Origin: Solea solea
Lineage: Eukaryota > Chordata > Actinopteri > Pleuronectiformes > Soleidae
Assembly: GCF_958295425.1 (NCBI RefSeq)
Contig: NC_081138.1
Location: 9,350,302 to 9,414,301 of the forward strand
Reading direction: 5' to 3'
Length of the DNA: 64,000 nt
Shown: one piece after another, positions 46,196 to 58,024 of the stretch
Layout: every line of letters begins with the position of its first letter
Position numbering within the stretch: position 1 is the first letter of the stretch
Translations under genes and position numbers: made by a program
The notes under the pieces: model-generated
Told to the model about the DNA's origin: nothing
The model's input: only the letters and a program-made list of their open reading frames with translations
Databases searched by the model: none

Positions 46196-46461
46196 CCCTA
46201 TTTGTTCAAGAGTGGGTGGATATGGGAAGTGGGGTCTGGGGGAGGAACATTTTGAATCTGGTAGATGCGATTTCGTATATGCTGGAGCATTTATGAGATG
46301 GCCAGATGGAGAAGGTGAAAGGCCACGTGGCGCTGGTCATGGCGACACACAGCAAGAGTGTGTGGGAGTGATTGTGGGAACTGCGGTTTTTTAACTGTGG
46401 TTTTACCTGTGTTTTTAACGTTTTTAACGTCTTTTTAAATATTTTAAATACCCGAGTCATC

Positions 46462-48081
46462 ATGGATTTAGTGAGTGTTTTTTTCCTGAACTTGGTCGCT
46501 CTTGGGAGTGCTATAAGCGTCCAACAGAGCAACCGACCTGACAGGCTCCGATACAGCCGTGACTTCCTTATTCACTGCAGCAACTCAGGGGCAGTGATTT
46601 CACCTGATGGCATCCCGCCGGAGATCCGGAGGAATTGGGCTGGAGGCTCCCGTTCGGACCGGCTGGCATCGGTGGCGGCGGGGCATGCAGCTTTTCGGAG
46701 ACCCGGAAGCCCTCGGCAGCGGACTGCGGCTCGAGTGAGGAGGCGTGGCCGGAGAGGAGGTGTGCGTCAGCGGCTGCGGAGACTGGGACTCCGCCGCTTG
46801 CCGCTCCCTTCAATTATCCTCGGCAACGCGCAGTCTCTGAGAAATAAGGTGGACGAGCTTCAAGCGAATGTGAAGCATATCTCGGAGTACAGGGATGCCT
46901 GTGTGATCGCTTTAACCGAGACCTGGCTGAAGGATTATGATCCGACTCAAGATTTTGACATTGATGGTTTTGGTCAGCCTTACCGGCTTGATCGTGACGC
47001 ACAAATCACCGGCAAATCATTGGGAGGGGGCGTGTGCTTGTACGTCAATCTTCGTTGGTGTAAGTCTGTCAAAATAAGAGAATCCATATGCAGTCCCCAC
47101 ATCGAACTCTTATCAGTCTCACTGCGCCCATTTTATCTGCCAAGGGAAATCCCACAGGTGTTCCTGACAGTGGTTTATATACATCCCAGAGCTGATACGG
47201 CAGAAGCAGCGTCCACTATTGCTAAACTTGTGCACCAATTGCAAAATAAATGCCCTGATGCCCCACATTTTATCCTTGGTGATTTTAACACTTGTAGTCT
47301 GAAACAGCATCTTGGACATTTGCACCAGTATGTAAAATGTCCAACGCGACATGGTAAAATACTGGACTTGTGCTACGGCACTATAAAGGGAGCTTACAAA
47401 TCCTTCCCACTGGCTCCACTTGGCTCTTCTGACCACAGCTGTGTCTTGCTTGCTCCGGTCTACCAGCCGGCCCTCAAGAAGGGGAAAGTTGAGCGCAAAG
47501 AGGTCGCTCTATGGACAGAGAGCGCTATTCGGGAACTGAATGGCTGTTTGCATAATACGAACTGGGATGTTTTTAAAGACTCATGTACTAATTTAGATGA
47601 ATTGACTGACACTGTGGTAAATTATATTACCTTCTGCGAAGAGATGATAATCCCAAGAAAGACAATCACACTGTATCCTAATAATAAGCCTTGGGTCAGC
47701 AAATCCCTCAAGAATTCTATCAATAAGAAAAAAATAGCTTACTATCAAGGAGACATATCTGAACAAAAAGAAGCCCAAAAATTGGTGAAAAGGGAAATCA
47801 AATTGGCCAAAATGCAGTACAAGGACAAGGTTCAGGATGAATTCAGGATGGGCAATTCTCGCTCCGCTTGGAGAGGAATTAAGTCCATGATGGGAATCCA
47901 GGACAAGAAGAAAAGAGTATCTAACAGTGACAAATCTGACTCCACCCTGTCAGAAGAATTAAATCAGTTTTATTTGAGATTTGATTCAATTGACTTCTCT
48001 GGAGAATTGTCTAAATTCAGGGAAGTTCCAGTAAGCAGTGGGATTCAGATAGATGAAATCAGTGTGTGGAGCAATTTTTGA
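46462..48081 (+). CDS. LINE ORF2 N-terminal part: APE-type endonuclease (540 codons from this ATG)
   Basis: The open frame begins upstream at 46372; the ATG at 46462 (context GTCATCATGG) is preferred. Numbered from 46372, the apurinic-endonuclease signature residues are TETWL with catalytic Glu at 183, GDFN with Asp at 304, and SSDH with Asp-His at 354-355. A basic Arg-rich stretch at about 115-140 precedes the domain. After it come KPWVSKSLKNSINKKK and other linker sequence typical of fish CR1/L2/Rex-type ORF2. The frame stops at TGA 48079-48081 just before KTNPRKSYGPDGI, which continues in the same frame, so one nonsense change separates the endonuclease from the RT start. It is transposon protein, not host. 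Confidence 0.9.
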   Translation: MDLVSVFFLNLVALGSAISVQQSNRPDRLRYSRDFLIHCSNSGAVISPDGIPPEIRRNWAGGSRSDRLASVAAGHAAFRRPGSPRQRTAARVRRRGRRGGVRQRLRRLGLRRLPLPSIILGNAQSLRNKVDELQANVKHISEYRDACVIALTETWLKDYDPTQDFDIDGFGQPYRLDRDAQITGKSLGGGVCLYVNLRWCKSVKIRESICSPHIELLSVSLRPFYLPREIPQVFLTVVYIHPRADTAEAASTIAKLVHQLQNKCPDAPHFILGDFNTCSLKQHLGHLHQYVKCPTRHGKILDLCYGTIKGAYKSFPLAPLGSSDHSCVLLAPVYQPALKKGKVERKEVALWTESAIRELNGCLHNTNWDVFKDSCTNLDELTDTVVNYITFCEEMIIPRKTITLYPNNKPWVSKSLKNSINKKKIAYYQGDISEQKEAQKLVKREIKLAKMQYKDKVQDEFRMGNSRSAWRGIKSMMGIQDKKKRVSNSDKSDSTLSEELNQFYLRFDSIDFSGELSKFREVPVSSGIQIDEISVWSNF

Positions 48082-48340
48082 AAGACTAACCCAAGGAAAA
48101 GTTATGGGCCAGATGGAATAAGTGGCCGACTACTTAAATGCTGTGCCCCATTCTTAAGTGAAATCTTTACATACATTTTCCAGTGGTCCTTGTCATTAAA
48201 TAAAGTTCCCACATTATGGAAAGAATCCACTATTGTTCCCGTGGCAAAGGTACCATCACCTAAGACATTAAATGATTATCGTCCTGTGGCCCTCACCTCA
48301 GTGGTGATGAAGAGTTTTGAGCGTATAGTAAAAAAGAGCT
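48082..48340 (+). pseudogene. Start of the LINE RT domain, truncated by internal deletion
   Basis: In the same frame as the endonuclease ORF: NPRKSYGPDGISGRLLKCCA, WKESTIVPVAKVPSPKTLND, then [18 protein letters not shown]. After KK the sequence changes to AT-rich 3' UTR. The catalytic FADD block is absent. Confidence 0.88.
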
Positions 48341-48497
48341 TGTATATAAAAATAAATACTATATGCAAATACTATATGTATTTATATGTACTTATTGTGT
48401 CATGTGTGTGCTATGTGAGCTCTACTGTGTTGAACTTTTGCTGTAAACCAAATTGCCCTTCGGGGACATTAAAGATTTTCAAATCAAATCAAATCGA

Positions 48498-50247
48498 AGG
48501 GCAATACCTAAATTTGTTCAGATTCATAGCCTTTTGCTTTTTGACTTACTGAGGTTGTGACTTGGGCTTGGGCCTCAGGACCCCTTGACCTCAATCGACC
48601 ACAATCGCTATTTTTACAATGTTGTGTAAACTAATGCATGACACGTACTGCATATCTAAATAAATGCTTTTATTCAACCATTTATTTATATATATATATA
48701 TGGGGATACAACATACTACGTACTAACATACTTTCTTTTTTATTAAGATTTGTAATAAAAGTGCCCAATTTACAAGAAATTTCACTAAAAGGTCATTTCA
48801 AGATGGCTGTCCAAAGGGCCCATTCAGAACTAATGGATGATCAATCATTAATCAATTAATCATCAGTCCCTAATAATTTCTAATTATTTCCCCATCACAT
48901 TAGTAATAAGAGAGATAGAGGTAGATAGAGAGAAAACAACTTTAATATTAATGTATTTGGTCAGGAAACCTTTATTGTGGCTTACAATCAGGTGCAGCAT
49001 TAGTCAGAACTTGTCTGTAGGATGAGTAAAAAAAAAAAAATCACACCACACAAATAAATATAAACACACACGATGTAGGCTCAATGGTGAACAGACTGAA
49101 AATGAAACAAGAATATATAAAATAGAAAAAGAAAATCAAGCCATTCAGTTACAATAATTAAAACACGTAGTGGGTGGTTTTTCCCATTGATGTGACTGTG
49201 ACATTAGATAATGCACATATTTAAGTTATTACTAAATTTGTCAGTGCTAAAACTTACTCTGACCATTAAGTATGAGCATGAACAGTACGGAACATAATGA
49301 GCTCTACCGTTGTGCCACAGAGTCTGTTACACATACTGTATAAGCCGACAGAGGGCTTGTTACGTGAATGGGGTGAAGTCTGCCATTCATGCTCCAAATG
49401 TTAATACATTCAGTAAGGGGGTATTAATAAATTGTTAGTATATTAAGCAAAGCAGTGGATATTTCATCACAGAAAAATTTAAAAACCAGACAGGAATGAT
49501 TGGCAAGTTAAATGCTAAGAATTTCAAATGTTAAATCTTATCAATTTTTCAGTGCCTTGCACTCATCTCTCCCCTTTCTTTTCTCCTGCTTTATATTATG
49601 TCAACATGTCACAAATATACACATACTTTAGAAAAACGTTCTTCAGACCTAATCTCATCTCTCGAGATTGTTTTCCAGGAGACAGTTGGATACACATTGT
49701 AAAGCGGGTGTTAGTATTCATAGTAATTAGGGACTTCATTAGTTACACCTGTGTAGGGATGGACGACATGGCCAAGAACACACTGATGAAAATTCCACAG
49801 ATTAAGAAAGAAAAAAGAAAAATACAATAAATAAATACATTTAATTCAGTCAATCTGATAATTATCACTACAAATGTCGGACAATAATTTCTACCCCCCA
49901 AGTGTGATTTTAAACTTCTCTATATGATCAAAAACTAACAAAAAACATTCGCGGTAAGGCAAGTGTGTGTTCAAGAAAAAAAACCCAAGTATGTTTGCGC
50001 AATTTTTTAAATATCTTATGTTTATGTATACTGAACCTTTGTAATAGTGACATTGAAGGAAATTACATTGCAATACATATACTGTTGATCAGCCCTGTTA
50101 CTACCTTATGACCTTGAACAGGTCAAATTGCCCACACAAGAGATAGAATCAGGAGCTGTGACTTCAGGTGCAAGTTTGAGACTTCTAGATTAATGATTTG
50201 CAATAAACAGTTCTAAGATTGTTAACGGTGATTCAAATGTTAATGTT
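48498..50247. other. AT-rich intergenic DNA, no gene recognised
   Basis: Contains short simple runs, for example (TA)n near 48688-48700. The 100-codon frame at 49528 has no domain or coding pattern that I can support. Confidence 0.55.
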
Positions 50248-50251
50248 TTAA

Positions 50252-51521
50252 AGGGGACATATTATGCAAAATCAACTTTTTAACCATTTTAATACTTATA
50301 TTTGGGACTCTAAAGGCCCTAGCAGTCGCCAAATTGTGGAAAAAGAATACTCAGTCATGTTTTCGTGGTCCCCTTAGTGTAAGTATAGGCGATAAAACAC
50401 ACTATGTTGAATTCTCTGCGCTTATGACGGCAGCATGCGCATTTCACCGCGAATGTTACCGCCCCACCAGTAAGTTTACTTCGAGAGCTCCACCTTTGCT
50501 CCACCTTGTCCCTGCGAGAGTGCAGGCGAGGGAGGAAGAGCGGTATTATGTCAACATGGAGGGACAAGTGTGCTGTTCGTGGCTGCACAGTGGAGCACAG
50601 TGTTTTACACAAACTTCCAGCCTCAGAGGATTTTATATTTGAAGCTAATGTGCCGGATGAAGTCAGCAAACATGTTCGTGTGTTCGCACCACTTCGCATC
50701 AGACTGCAGCCAGCGGTCAGCCTATTTAGTCAGTGAATGTATTTCACCGGCGTACAAACACACACATTTTTAAGAAGGGATAGCACAGCTGATCGCCACC
50801 GCTGATCGCCAGCGGCGAGCTGCCTAAACTGCCGCTGTATGTGACTGTATCAGACCGGTGACTGTATGTTCAGTTTATGCAGTTTGCCGCTGGCGAAAAG
50901 TGGTGGCGATCAGCGGTGCTGTCCCTAAGTATCCATGTGTCGGAGGTCTCTTCCTGTGACGGCACTCTCTGTGAAAATAAGTTAAAAAGACTTAGGGACA
51001 GCACCGCTGATCACCACCAGTCAGACCGGTGACTGTATGGAGCTGGAGATCAGTCACATACAGCGGCAGTTTATTCAGCTCGCCGCGCGCTGCTGGCGAT
51101 CAGCGGTGCTGTCCCTAAGTGTTTTTAACTGATTTACAGTTCGGCAGCGTTCGGCTCGATCCTTGTGTCGGACGTCTCTTCCTGTGACGGCACTCTGCCA
51201 TATTGATATTGTCAGAGAACTAGTGGAGGGAGGGGGAGACGAATGGAGCAGAGGGAACAGGATCTGAGTGAGTGAGCGTTGTGAAGAGGACAAATCAGAA
51301 ACCCCCTGGAAGAAGTGGGTGTGTTTTTGCCTGTGTCTCATTTGCATATAAAGGGACCACGCACAAAACCGAGCGTTCTGAAAGGGGCGGGTTTAGCAGG
51401 GTTATTGAACTGCTATGGTGCTTCATCCTTATGGTATTTTGACCAAAGCATGTGACTGACATGTTCATTAGGACACCAGGGAACTATTTTAAATGGGGAA
51501 ATAGGGTATAATATGTCCCCT
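50252..51521 (+). mobile_element. Kolobok-like TTAA transposon with a THAP exon, copy 1
   Basis: TTAA at 50248-50251 and 51522-51525 flank ends AGGGGACATATTATGCAAAA and, inward from the right, AGGGGACATATTATACCC. The 1270-bp element has a THAP-type zinc-finger start near 50548 (CAVRGCTVEHSVLHKLP). In an offset frame VCSHHFASDC supplies the second Cys-His pair. The middle, 50785-51120, is a cluster of inverted CGCTGATCGCCA/TGGCGATCAGCG units able to fold. TTAA targets, AGGG ends and a THAP finger point to Kolobok. The catalytic domain is missing. The element lies 400 bp beyond the hacd3 stop codon. Confidence 0.85.
50548..50710 (+). pseudogene. THAP zinc-finger remnant in the TTAA element
   Basis: Residues DKCAVRGCTVEHSVLHKLPA give the Cys-x4-Cys start of a THAP domain. 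ANVPDEVSKHVRV leads to a one-base frame offset, after which VCSHHFASDC gives the Cys-x2-His end. A stretch of about 8-10 residues expected between SED and FIFEANV appears shortened. It cannot yield a complete transposase. Confidence 0.75.
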
Positions 51522-51525
51522 TTAA

Positions 51526-51922
51526 TAGGTATTTGGGGGTAGTATTTTTAGGACATGATTTTCTAAAAAAATGTGAAAGGTACAAATAAAACAACAAATG
51601 TATTGCAGAAATTTGGTACAGTGCCACATTTTTTGTGAATACACATCTAGAATGGAACAAAAGCAACTTTAACTCACAGCAGAACTACAGCAACTGCCAT
51701 TTCAATTTGTCAAATTGTCAGGATTTAAACTATTTAGTCAGGAGGAGGTTAACAGTTCACCAAGTGGAGGGAAAATCAAACCGATGCTCCACCGTTAGGT
51801 CAATGTGTTATATATGTGAAGGAGGGTGGAGAAAGAGAAAAAGCAATAAAAAGGAAAACAACTGCTTTGAGTGAACAGAGGTTCAGGGTGTGTTTAGAGT
51901 AAATAGTAAACACGCTGTTCAG
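51526..51922 (-). other. Presumed hacd3 3' UTR/downstream DNA
   Basis: This stretch directly follows the hacd3 stop codon on the minus strand. I see no AATAAA on that strand before the TTAA transposon, so the polyadenylation site is not identified and could use a variant signal or lie in or beyond the transposon. Confidence 0.4.
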
Positions 51923-54900
51923 TTAGTGGATTTTCCTTTTCCTTGAGCGGTAACGTCTTCTCCTCTGCTTGGACAGGTGTCGGAAATTGAAGAAGAGTCC
52001 TTGAGTGGAGAGAACAACTCCGTCAGTATACAGTTAACAGTAATGTTTGACTCCATTCACACCCAATAATATCTGTCCTGAGTGATCCATTCACAAGTGG
52101 ACAGCTCCAAATACAAGTCTGAACTCACCCAATGTGTCCTGAATGTGTCTACAGATCACAAAAAACACTTTCAGAAATATCCATATTGTTGAGAATGTGC
52201 GAACACGATATATTCCCAGGACACCAATGTCCAGTCAGCTTTGTTAAAAATAATTTCTTGTACACAGACATACAACAAGTGTACTTGCATACAGCATGTA
52301 AGTGAGATCTGATCACAAGCAGAATCCTCAGGGATGCATTTTAATGCCAAGTGTGAACAACACTATTAAGTTCAATCTTTAAGGGTGGATGGTAATACCA
52401 GTTCTAATAGGAGCCTCTGTTTCATCAAGCGGCTGCAGGAACTGATTCTCTCTCAGGACTACATTATGAAATGCTTAAACTTGGAATTGTGGAAAATGTA
52501 ATCTGTTGCCCCAATTCAGTCCAATTTTACTATAAGTTACTTCATGATCTGACAAACTAAACCATCATTAGAAGGCCTGAAATCATTTATTTTTATTTCT
52601 ATTGAATTTAGTTTAAATAGACAGGGTTTTGCCTGTCACAAAAAAACAAAACTTGTTAGTGTATTTTGAAGACCAAAACTGATATGTCTAATTTGAAAAG
52701 GGACTACTGTTAGGTAGGGTGCCTCCATAGACTGTAAGCTCCTGACAGGAACAACAATATTCATTGATGTTCCCCCAAAAAGACATCTTTGAGAAGACAT
52801 GTAGAAATAGTCAGAGTGGTATGTCAGTGGAGGTCTTACCCAGAAACATGATGACCAGGTAGAGCTGCAGAATGTAGGAGAAGCTCAGTGAGTGCCCCAG
52901 CACTGCAGGGAGAGGAAGGCTAAACAAACGGGTCTCATCAAAGATGGGCAGAGACTGGACCAAAGCCACCGCTGGGAGCATGTGAGGAATGACACACTGT
53001 CAGCCACATCCTTAATTTTATCATCTGATATAACAACCTGGTTTCTAACCAAGAACACTTACCTTCAGCTATGACCCCTAGTGGGTATAGAGGGATCCAG
53101 AGGCTGTATCTCAGCCACGTCAACAGCTCCCAGTCTGTACCAATGCAGGCCAGCATGTAGAAAGGGTATCTGGTGTAACAGATGGAAGGTCTGAGGTTAA
53201 GGCACACAACAAATCACGTGAACCAGAAGGAACAGGAGAGGAAGATGATTTGAGCTGACCTGAAGATCTCAATGGTGCTCCAAAGGTAGAAGACGAAGAA
53301 GACAACAGGTTTGTTTTGCATCTCCTCTAGGATTCCAAATATGACAAACAGAATAACGTTCCTCCCTGACACCTGCAACATCATGAAGCAATGGTATTAA
53401 GGGAATCTCACATTAGCCTCCCTATGATTTGTGAATGTCAAACCAGTAAATTTGCAGGAAATAAGATCACGGGCCAACCACAGCTTATTCCAGTCTGGCT
53501 TAGACTCCGTGGCAGGAGTTATTTTTTTCTATTACATTGACACTTATACAGTAAAAGGAGGACTTTGAGGAGTGATGCTTTTGGAAACAGAAACAGAAAA
53601 AGACAAACACTGAGAGCACGGGGCCCAGGGAGAAGAGCTGGCCCAGTGAGAGGTGCAGGAGCATAAATACTGTTTTCAATTTCTGTTCATAGATGTTTTG
53701 GGACATTTAAGTAAATTAAGTAGTGCTGTCAGCGTTACAGGACAGTCATGTTTTGTTTTTTTATCGACTGACGATCCTAAAATTAAGTAATTAAAGTTTC
53801 CAGCCACTTTTCCTGTATTCCTGTCTTGTCAACATTTGCCTCTGACTGTCACAATTTGAGTGAATCTATGCCCATGCGTTCAAATTAAGCCAAAAATGAA
53901 CAATAATAATATTAAACTTTATTTGTATAGCACTTCTCTTCATTATGTTCAAATATTCAAACCCTATTGGGCATGTAGAGTATAGGACTGACATACAGCA
54001 ATATATTGTATGTGTACTTTTTTCCATTTACCATAGTACTTTTACTGGTATTACCTGTATCATAGCAGGGACAAAACCAGTCTTGACCAGACCCAACAAA
54101 GGATTAATGACCTCGAACACAGCCATCATTTGACAGAAATACATCATATCAGCCATGGTGTGGAAAGTATCGTAGAATGAATCTGTAACGTGTGAGAGAG
54201 AAACAAGCAGAAAGTTGCATAAGCCAATAACCATAATCATCATTTGCAAAACAAATCCTTGTTGTCTTGTGGTTTATGTTTCTATTCAAATCTGAGCATC
54301 AGTGAATAGTTCCTCGCTAATAAAACAAAACAGACCTCTGTGCCCGTGTTCAGGACTGTTTGTTATTGTGTTATTTTACTACATGAAGGTACAAAATGTG
54401 TTTGTACCTTTTCTGTTTTTCTCTTCCTTTCACTTCTTTCTTGATGGAATTGAAATAAAAATACAAGAAATAAAATTTGATCTGTTTTAATTGCTGTTTT
54501 TATTTTTATTTAGTTAATCTCTATATACTCTGACAATTTTGACTGTTTTAATATTTAGCATTTTGTTTAACCCCAACCTTGTTTTATGTGATGTATTAAA
54601 TAAAGAAAATGACAATCTCTGCAATCAGATTTTTATGGCACAATGAAATTAAGCACAGTATGTTTTTGAACATGGTTGGCATAAATATGTACAGGTCATA
54701 GGAATGAAAGATTAAAACTGAATTGAGATTCCAGATGTGAACTCATCTGGTATTGTCACTCTTGTCTTCACAGTCAACTGTCCTCATAAAGTTAAATATT
54801 TAGATCTAAAACATGGAGGCCTCACTGAAATGCCAGACAGGATAAGAAAGATGAGCAGGTTGTATACAACTAGGCGGGCTTAGCCAAACCTATTTGACAG

Positions 54901-56501
54901 ATATCACTTTCAAAGGCAGGACGCTAACATCTGCAATCAGAGATCACAGTAACCACGTTTTCCACTACAAAAAACTACCTACTCAACGTGGGCGGAGTCA
55001 TCACTGCACGGCTGCATGAAACTGCGGTAACTTTGTTTTACACACGACACACACACACACTAACGAGTGACTAGTTACTTGTAAAGCAGTTGTTTTCAGT
55101 GTAACTGAATCAGTACTTCCTCCATGACTCCTTCTGACAGTCACAGGACTGTAATACTGTACATCAGCAGGGTTTGTGATGCCGCTCACTGCTCCAGATC
55201 AGCAGTGCCGTTGCTAAATACACCAGACTCCTCTGTTAAATATTGAGATTTTAGACATTTCCCTGGTAATTGTTGGAGATTAACCCGTGTTTTCAGGATT
55301 GTTAACTCTTTTTAACTGATCTACAATTCAGCATTGTTCAGCTTGATTCTTGTGGGACGTCTCTTCCTGTGACAGCTCTCTGACCAATCAGTGGCTGGCA
55401 GTCTGACGATGTCACGCATAGTACCTACTCAGCACGCTTGGAACCTTGCCAGAGCAGGTACTAAAAAAGTACCTGGTACTAGGTACTATGCTAGTGGAAA
55501 CTTAACCATGCTGTGTTGAGGCGAGGTGAGTCAAGCCGGTGGAAACACGCCATTAGTTTCATTTCATGAACTTAACAAACCTTGACCAAGGATGAAGAGT
55601 CGAACAGTCATGTTAACAAAGATCCAGGAGAATCCCAGGAACTGTACCAGGTTGTACACAAACAAGTAGCCTCTCTTCAGACCAACATAGGCTGAGGAAA
55701 CATAACAAAACACAAAGGATCAACTAATGATGATGAGACAGCTGCAGAATTACATAACTGTCAGTTTATTTCACCAGAAACCTCTATTGTGTTATAGTGT
55801 TATGTGATGTTATGTTATATTGCTGGTAAGGAGCTCAGTGTTACTCACGATCTTTACGGATTCTCGACTCCACACTTATCTTGTTTATCATTTCCTCCTG
55901 AAAGAAAAAAAAAATCACACAATTAAACATGAATATATACTGTATATATATAAAATATGACATAAAAATAAGTATGTTTAAAGACTTTATGCTTGAAAAA
56001 AATCCTCCACTTCCTTTAAGAAACTGAACCAATCAGAAAAATACAGTCATCCCAGTAAGAGATGACTTTTCTGAAAGTACACCGTCATGACTTGATTCTT
56101 ACACAATAAGTGAGGCAAAACCTCTGTTGGCTTGCAGGAATATGCATGATGAGAACACAAGGCTAAAAAAAGGAAGGCTTCCTCTACATGGCGTAGTAAT
56201 TTGCATCCACAACAGAACATTTTTTATCACTTGCTGGCCTCATACCAGCTGCATCAAAAGTGAAACAAACTTTTCTAGAAGAGGATATTTTACTCTATTC
56301 AAAGCAGGTTTGTTTTCATATTTTTCCATTTCCTACCTTAGTCTGAAGCTCCATCTCGGCGTCAGACTCATCCAGCCAGCGGTCAAAATCAGGACCAAGA
56401 AACAGAGGCTTCTTTTCCTGCAGCGTCAGCCGGTCCCACCAGCGCTCCTCCTGCTTCTTGATCTTGATGTCCACCTGACGCTGGGTGGATTTATGGTCAA
56501 T
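51923..56501 (-). CDS. hacd3: hacd3: very-long-chain (3R)-3-hydroxyacyl-CoA dehydratase 3, eight 3' coding exons
   Basis: HACD3 (PTPLAD1) is an ER membrane enzyme removing water from 3-hydroxyacyl-CoA, the third step of very-long-chain fatty acid elongation. Exons in coding order: 56501-56337, 55897-55849, 55691-55581, 54182-54055, 53372-53260, 53169-53063, 52971-52840, 51999-51923. All have AG acceptors and GT donors, and phases join without a break, giving 293 codons plus TAA. Exon 1 here encodes the end of the CS/p23-like region (QRQVDIKIKKQEERWWDRL) and DFDRWLDESDAEMEL. Later exons carry the membrane segments GYLFVYNLVQFLGFSWIF, FYDTFHTMADMMYFCQMM, VVFFVFYLWSTIEIFRYPF and SFSYILQLYLVIMFLG. 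The basic C-terminus FRHLSKQRRRR...KIH is an ER-type tail. The human protein is about 360 residues, so some 70 N-terminal residues (most of the CS domain) are missing from what I found; those exons must lie upstream, in unrecognised form or outside the window. Confidence 0.95.
53063..53169 (-). CDS. hacd3: hacd3 catalytic exon
   Basis: The 107-bp exon reads YPFYMLACIGTDWELLTWLR then YSLWIPLYPLGVIAE. In the PTPLA/Phs1 family the catalytic pair is a Tyr and a Glu seven residues apart in YPLGxxxE; both are present here (LYPLGVIAE), so this copy looks enzymatically competent. The split Arg codon before YPF and the Ala codon after E rejoin correctly across the flanking introns (acceptor CACCAG, donor GTAAG). 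Confidence 0.95.
54953..55555 (-). mobile_element. Foldback MITE in a hacd3 intron
   Basis: The right end ...GAGTCAAGCCGGTGGAAACACGCCATTA and the left part TTTCCACTACAAAAAACTAC, AACGTGGGCGGAGTCATCAC match the inverted ends of 58331-58777. The inner GTACCTACTCAGCACGCTTGGAAC and CAGAGCAGGTACTAAAAAAG also match. It lies between coding exons ending at 54182 and starting at 55581, in inverted orientation relative to the 58-kb copy. No coding capacity. Confidence 0.8.
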
Positions 56502-57785
56502 CTGGAGTCAGCCATTACACACAGAGAAGAAGAAATGCATAACTAAAACATGCATGAGGAAATGACACAACTCTCTACTTTATTATTCTGTATCAGTCAT
56601 GTAATGACTGAGTAACAGATGGTCAAAAACCTTTGAATGTCTTAGGGATGTATAAATGAAAACTGCAGGCCTAATCTTAAACACTAATGTGCACCTCCGT
56701 TGGGTTACTACATGTAGACTAAATAATAGTTGACCTCTTCTTTCCTGACCCTCTTTTTGGGGTCCATGCTCGAAAATGACACCCATTCTAAATAGCCTGT
56801 ATCTCTGCAATTACAAGCTCTATGTGAATTATCTTATCTTAACCCTTTACTCTTGTGAGATTCCCCAGAAGCATCACTGTAGATGCCACTGTGTCAGAGT
56901 AAATGCAGATGTAACCCAGCATAAATTAAAACAAATTCACTCGCATTAAAAAAAATTGCATTTTAAAGTAAATATCACCTTTAAAAAGGTTTTAGTAAAG
57001 AGATGCCTAGGCCTTCTCTGGCTTGGCACAGTTTGGCCCCATCTGTGCCATTTGAGATTTCTTAGGTACCAAATTATTAAACCCATTTACTTTTATTTAC
57101 ATTTCACAATTTGTCTATAAAAAAACTGTTTTGAATTAAAAAATTACTTACATAAACATATATGTGCGGTCTGGAGAGTAAAGACAACTCTGACTCTGCA
57201 GCATGTTCAGTTATGCAGGGCCATAGCTCTGGCTAACATTGGCCAATTTGGGTGATTGACAGTTTTAATCCTCTAAACCAGAAATTTCCTCAAGCAAAGG
57301 TCCGGAACATCATAATGTCTAACTTGCGTTATTATTTAGTAGTGGGATATATACTGAAGTAGCCTAGTAGTCTGCATGTAATCAACAACTTACTGTCAGA
57401 TTCAAAAACATTTCGGCAATATTTATTGTCACTTTTATACAATAACATAGCTACGTAACAGTGAAGATATGTTTTATTTTCTTCTCTCTTAAAGGGAAAG
57501 AAGCACTGCATATAAAAATAAATTAGTGGAAATAAATACAATAATGACCATAAAATAATTAAGTAAGTAATTAATTACTTAAATTTTGAGAAATAAAATA
57601 AAGATCAGATTTGAGTGGGTGTGTTTGTTCTCATAGTGGTGTTTCACGCTGCCACTTTTTATTAGTGCCAAGGTCTCTGAGCATATGAGACAGACTGGTT
57701 TTGTGCTTCCAGGGGGAAGAATGAACATGAACGAGTCTGTCCATTCTGGGTTGAAAGCTCTATTTTTATCTTCTTAGAGAGCGCC
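56502..57785. other. hacd3: Probable hacd3 intron, no further exon recognised
   Basis: It begins with the acceptor side of the first exon found (TGACTCCAG on the minus strand). I searched the minus strand for CS-domain coding sequence (HFKAxGxG- or FHLEF-type motifs) and saw none here. Confidence 0.5.
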
Positions 57786-57830
57786 ATGTTAATTATTTTT
57801 CTCTCACTCTCGCTCACTCGTCTCCGTCTT

Positions 57831-58024
57831 CTCTCGCTGTATCGCTCTTTTCTCCGTCTTTTTTCGCTGTATCGCTATTTTCTCCGTCTTCTCTCGCTGA
57901 ATTGCTCTTTTCTCCGCCTTCTCTCGCTGTATCGCTCTTTTCTCTGTCTTCTCTCGCTGAATCGCTCTTTTCTCGGCCTTCTCTCGCTGTATCGCTCTTT
58001 TCTCTGTCTCCTCTCGCTGTAACG
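57831..58024. repeat. 30-bp minisatellite, about 6.5 copies
   Basis: The unit CTCTCGCTGTATCGCTCTTT plus TCTCCGTCTT recurs at 30-bp steps (CGCTG at 57835, 57865, 57895 and onward), with variant bases A/T and C/G alternating between units. As 30 is divisible by three, both strands stay open (SLYRSFLRLL or AREDGEKSDT repeats). There is no sign of a gene. Confidence 0.95.

Larger units (their letters stand above)
46196..48497 (+). mobile_element. Non-LTR retrotransposon with endonuclease kept and reverse transcriptase mostly deleted
   Basis: The element contains an APE-endonuclease ORF, the first RT blocks (to about 48335), and then abruptly a 3' UTR ending GCCCTTCGGGGACATTAAAG with an AAATC repeat tail at 48478-48495. 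Fingers, palm and thumb of RT are missing, so this is an internal-deletion derivative rather than a 5' truncation. The 5' boundary is estimated from the start of GC-containing leader sequence; no target duplication was found. Confidence 0.85.

Noticed and set aside
50506..50736. THAP-domain host gene
   Set aside because: The frame lies between TTAA-flanked inverted ends, is frameshifted and present in three copies, so it is transposon-derived.
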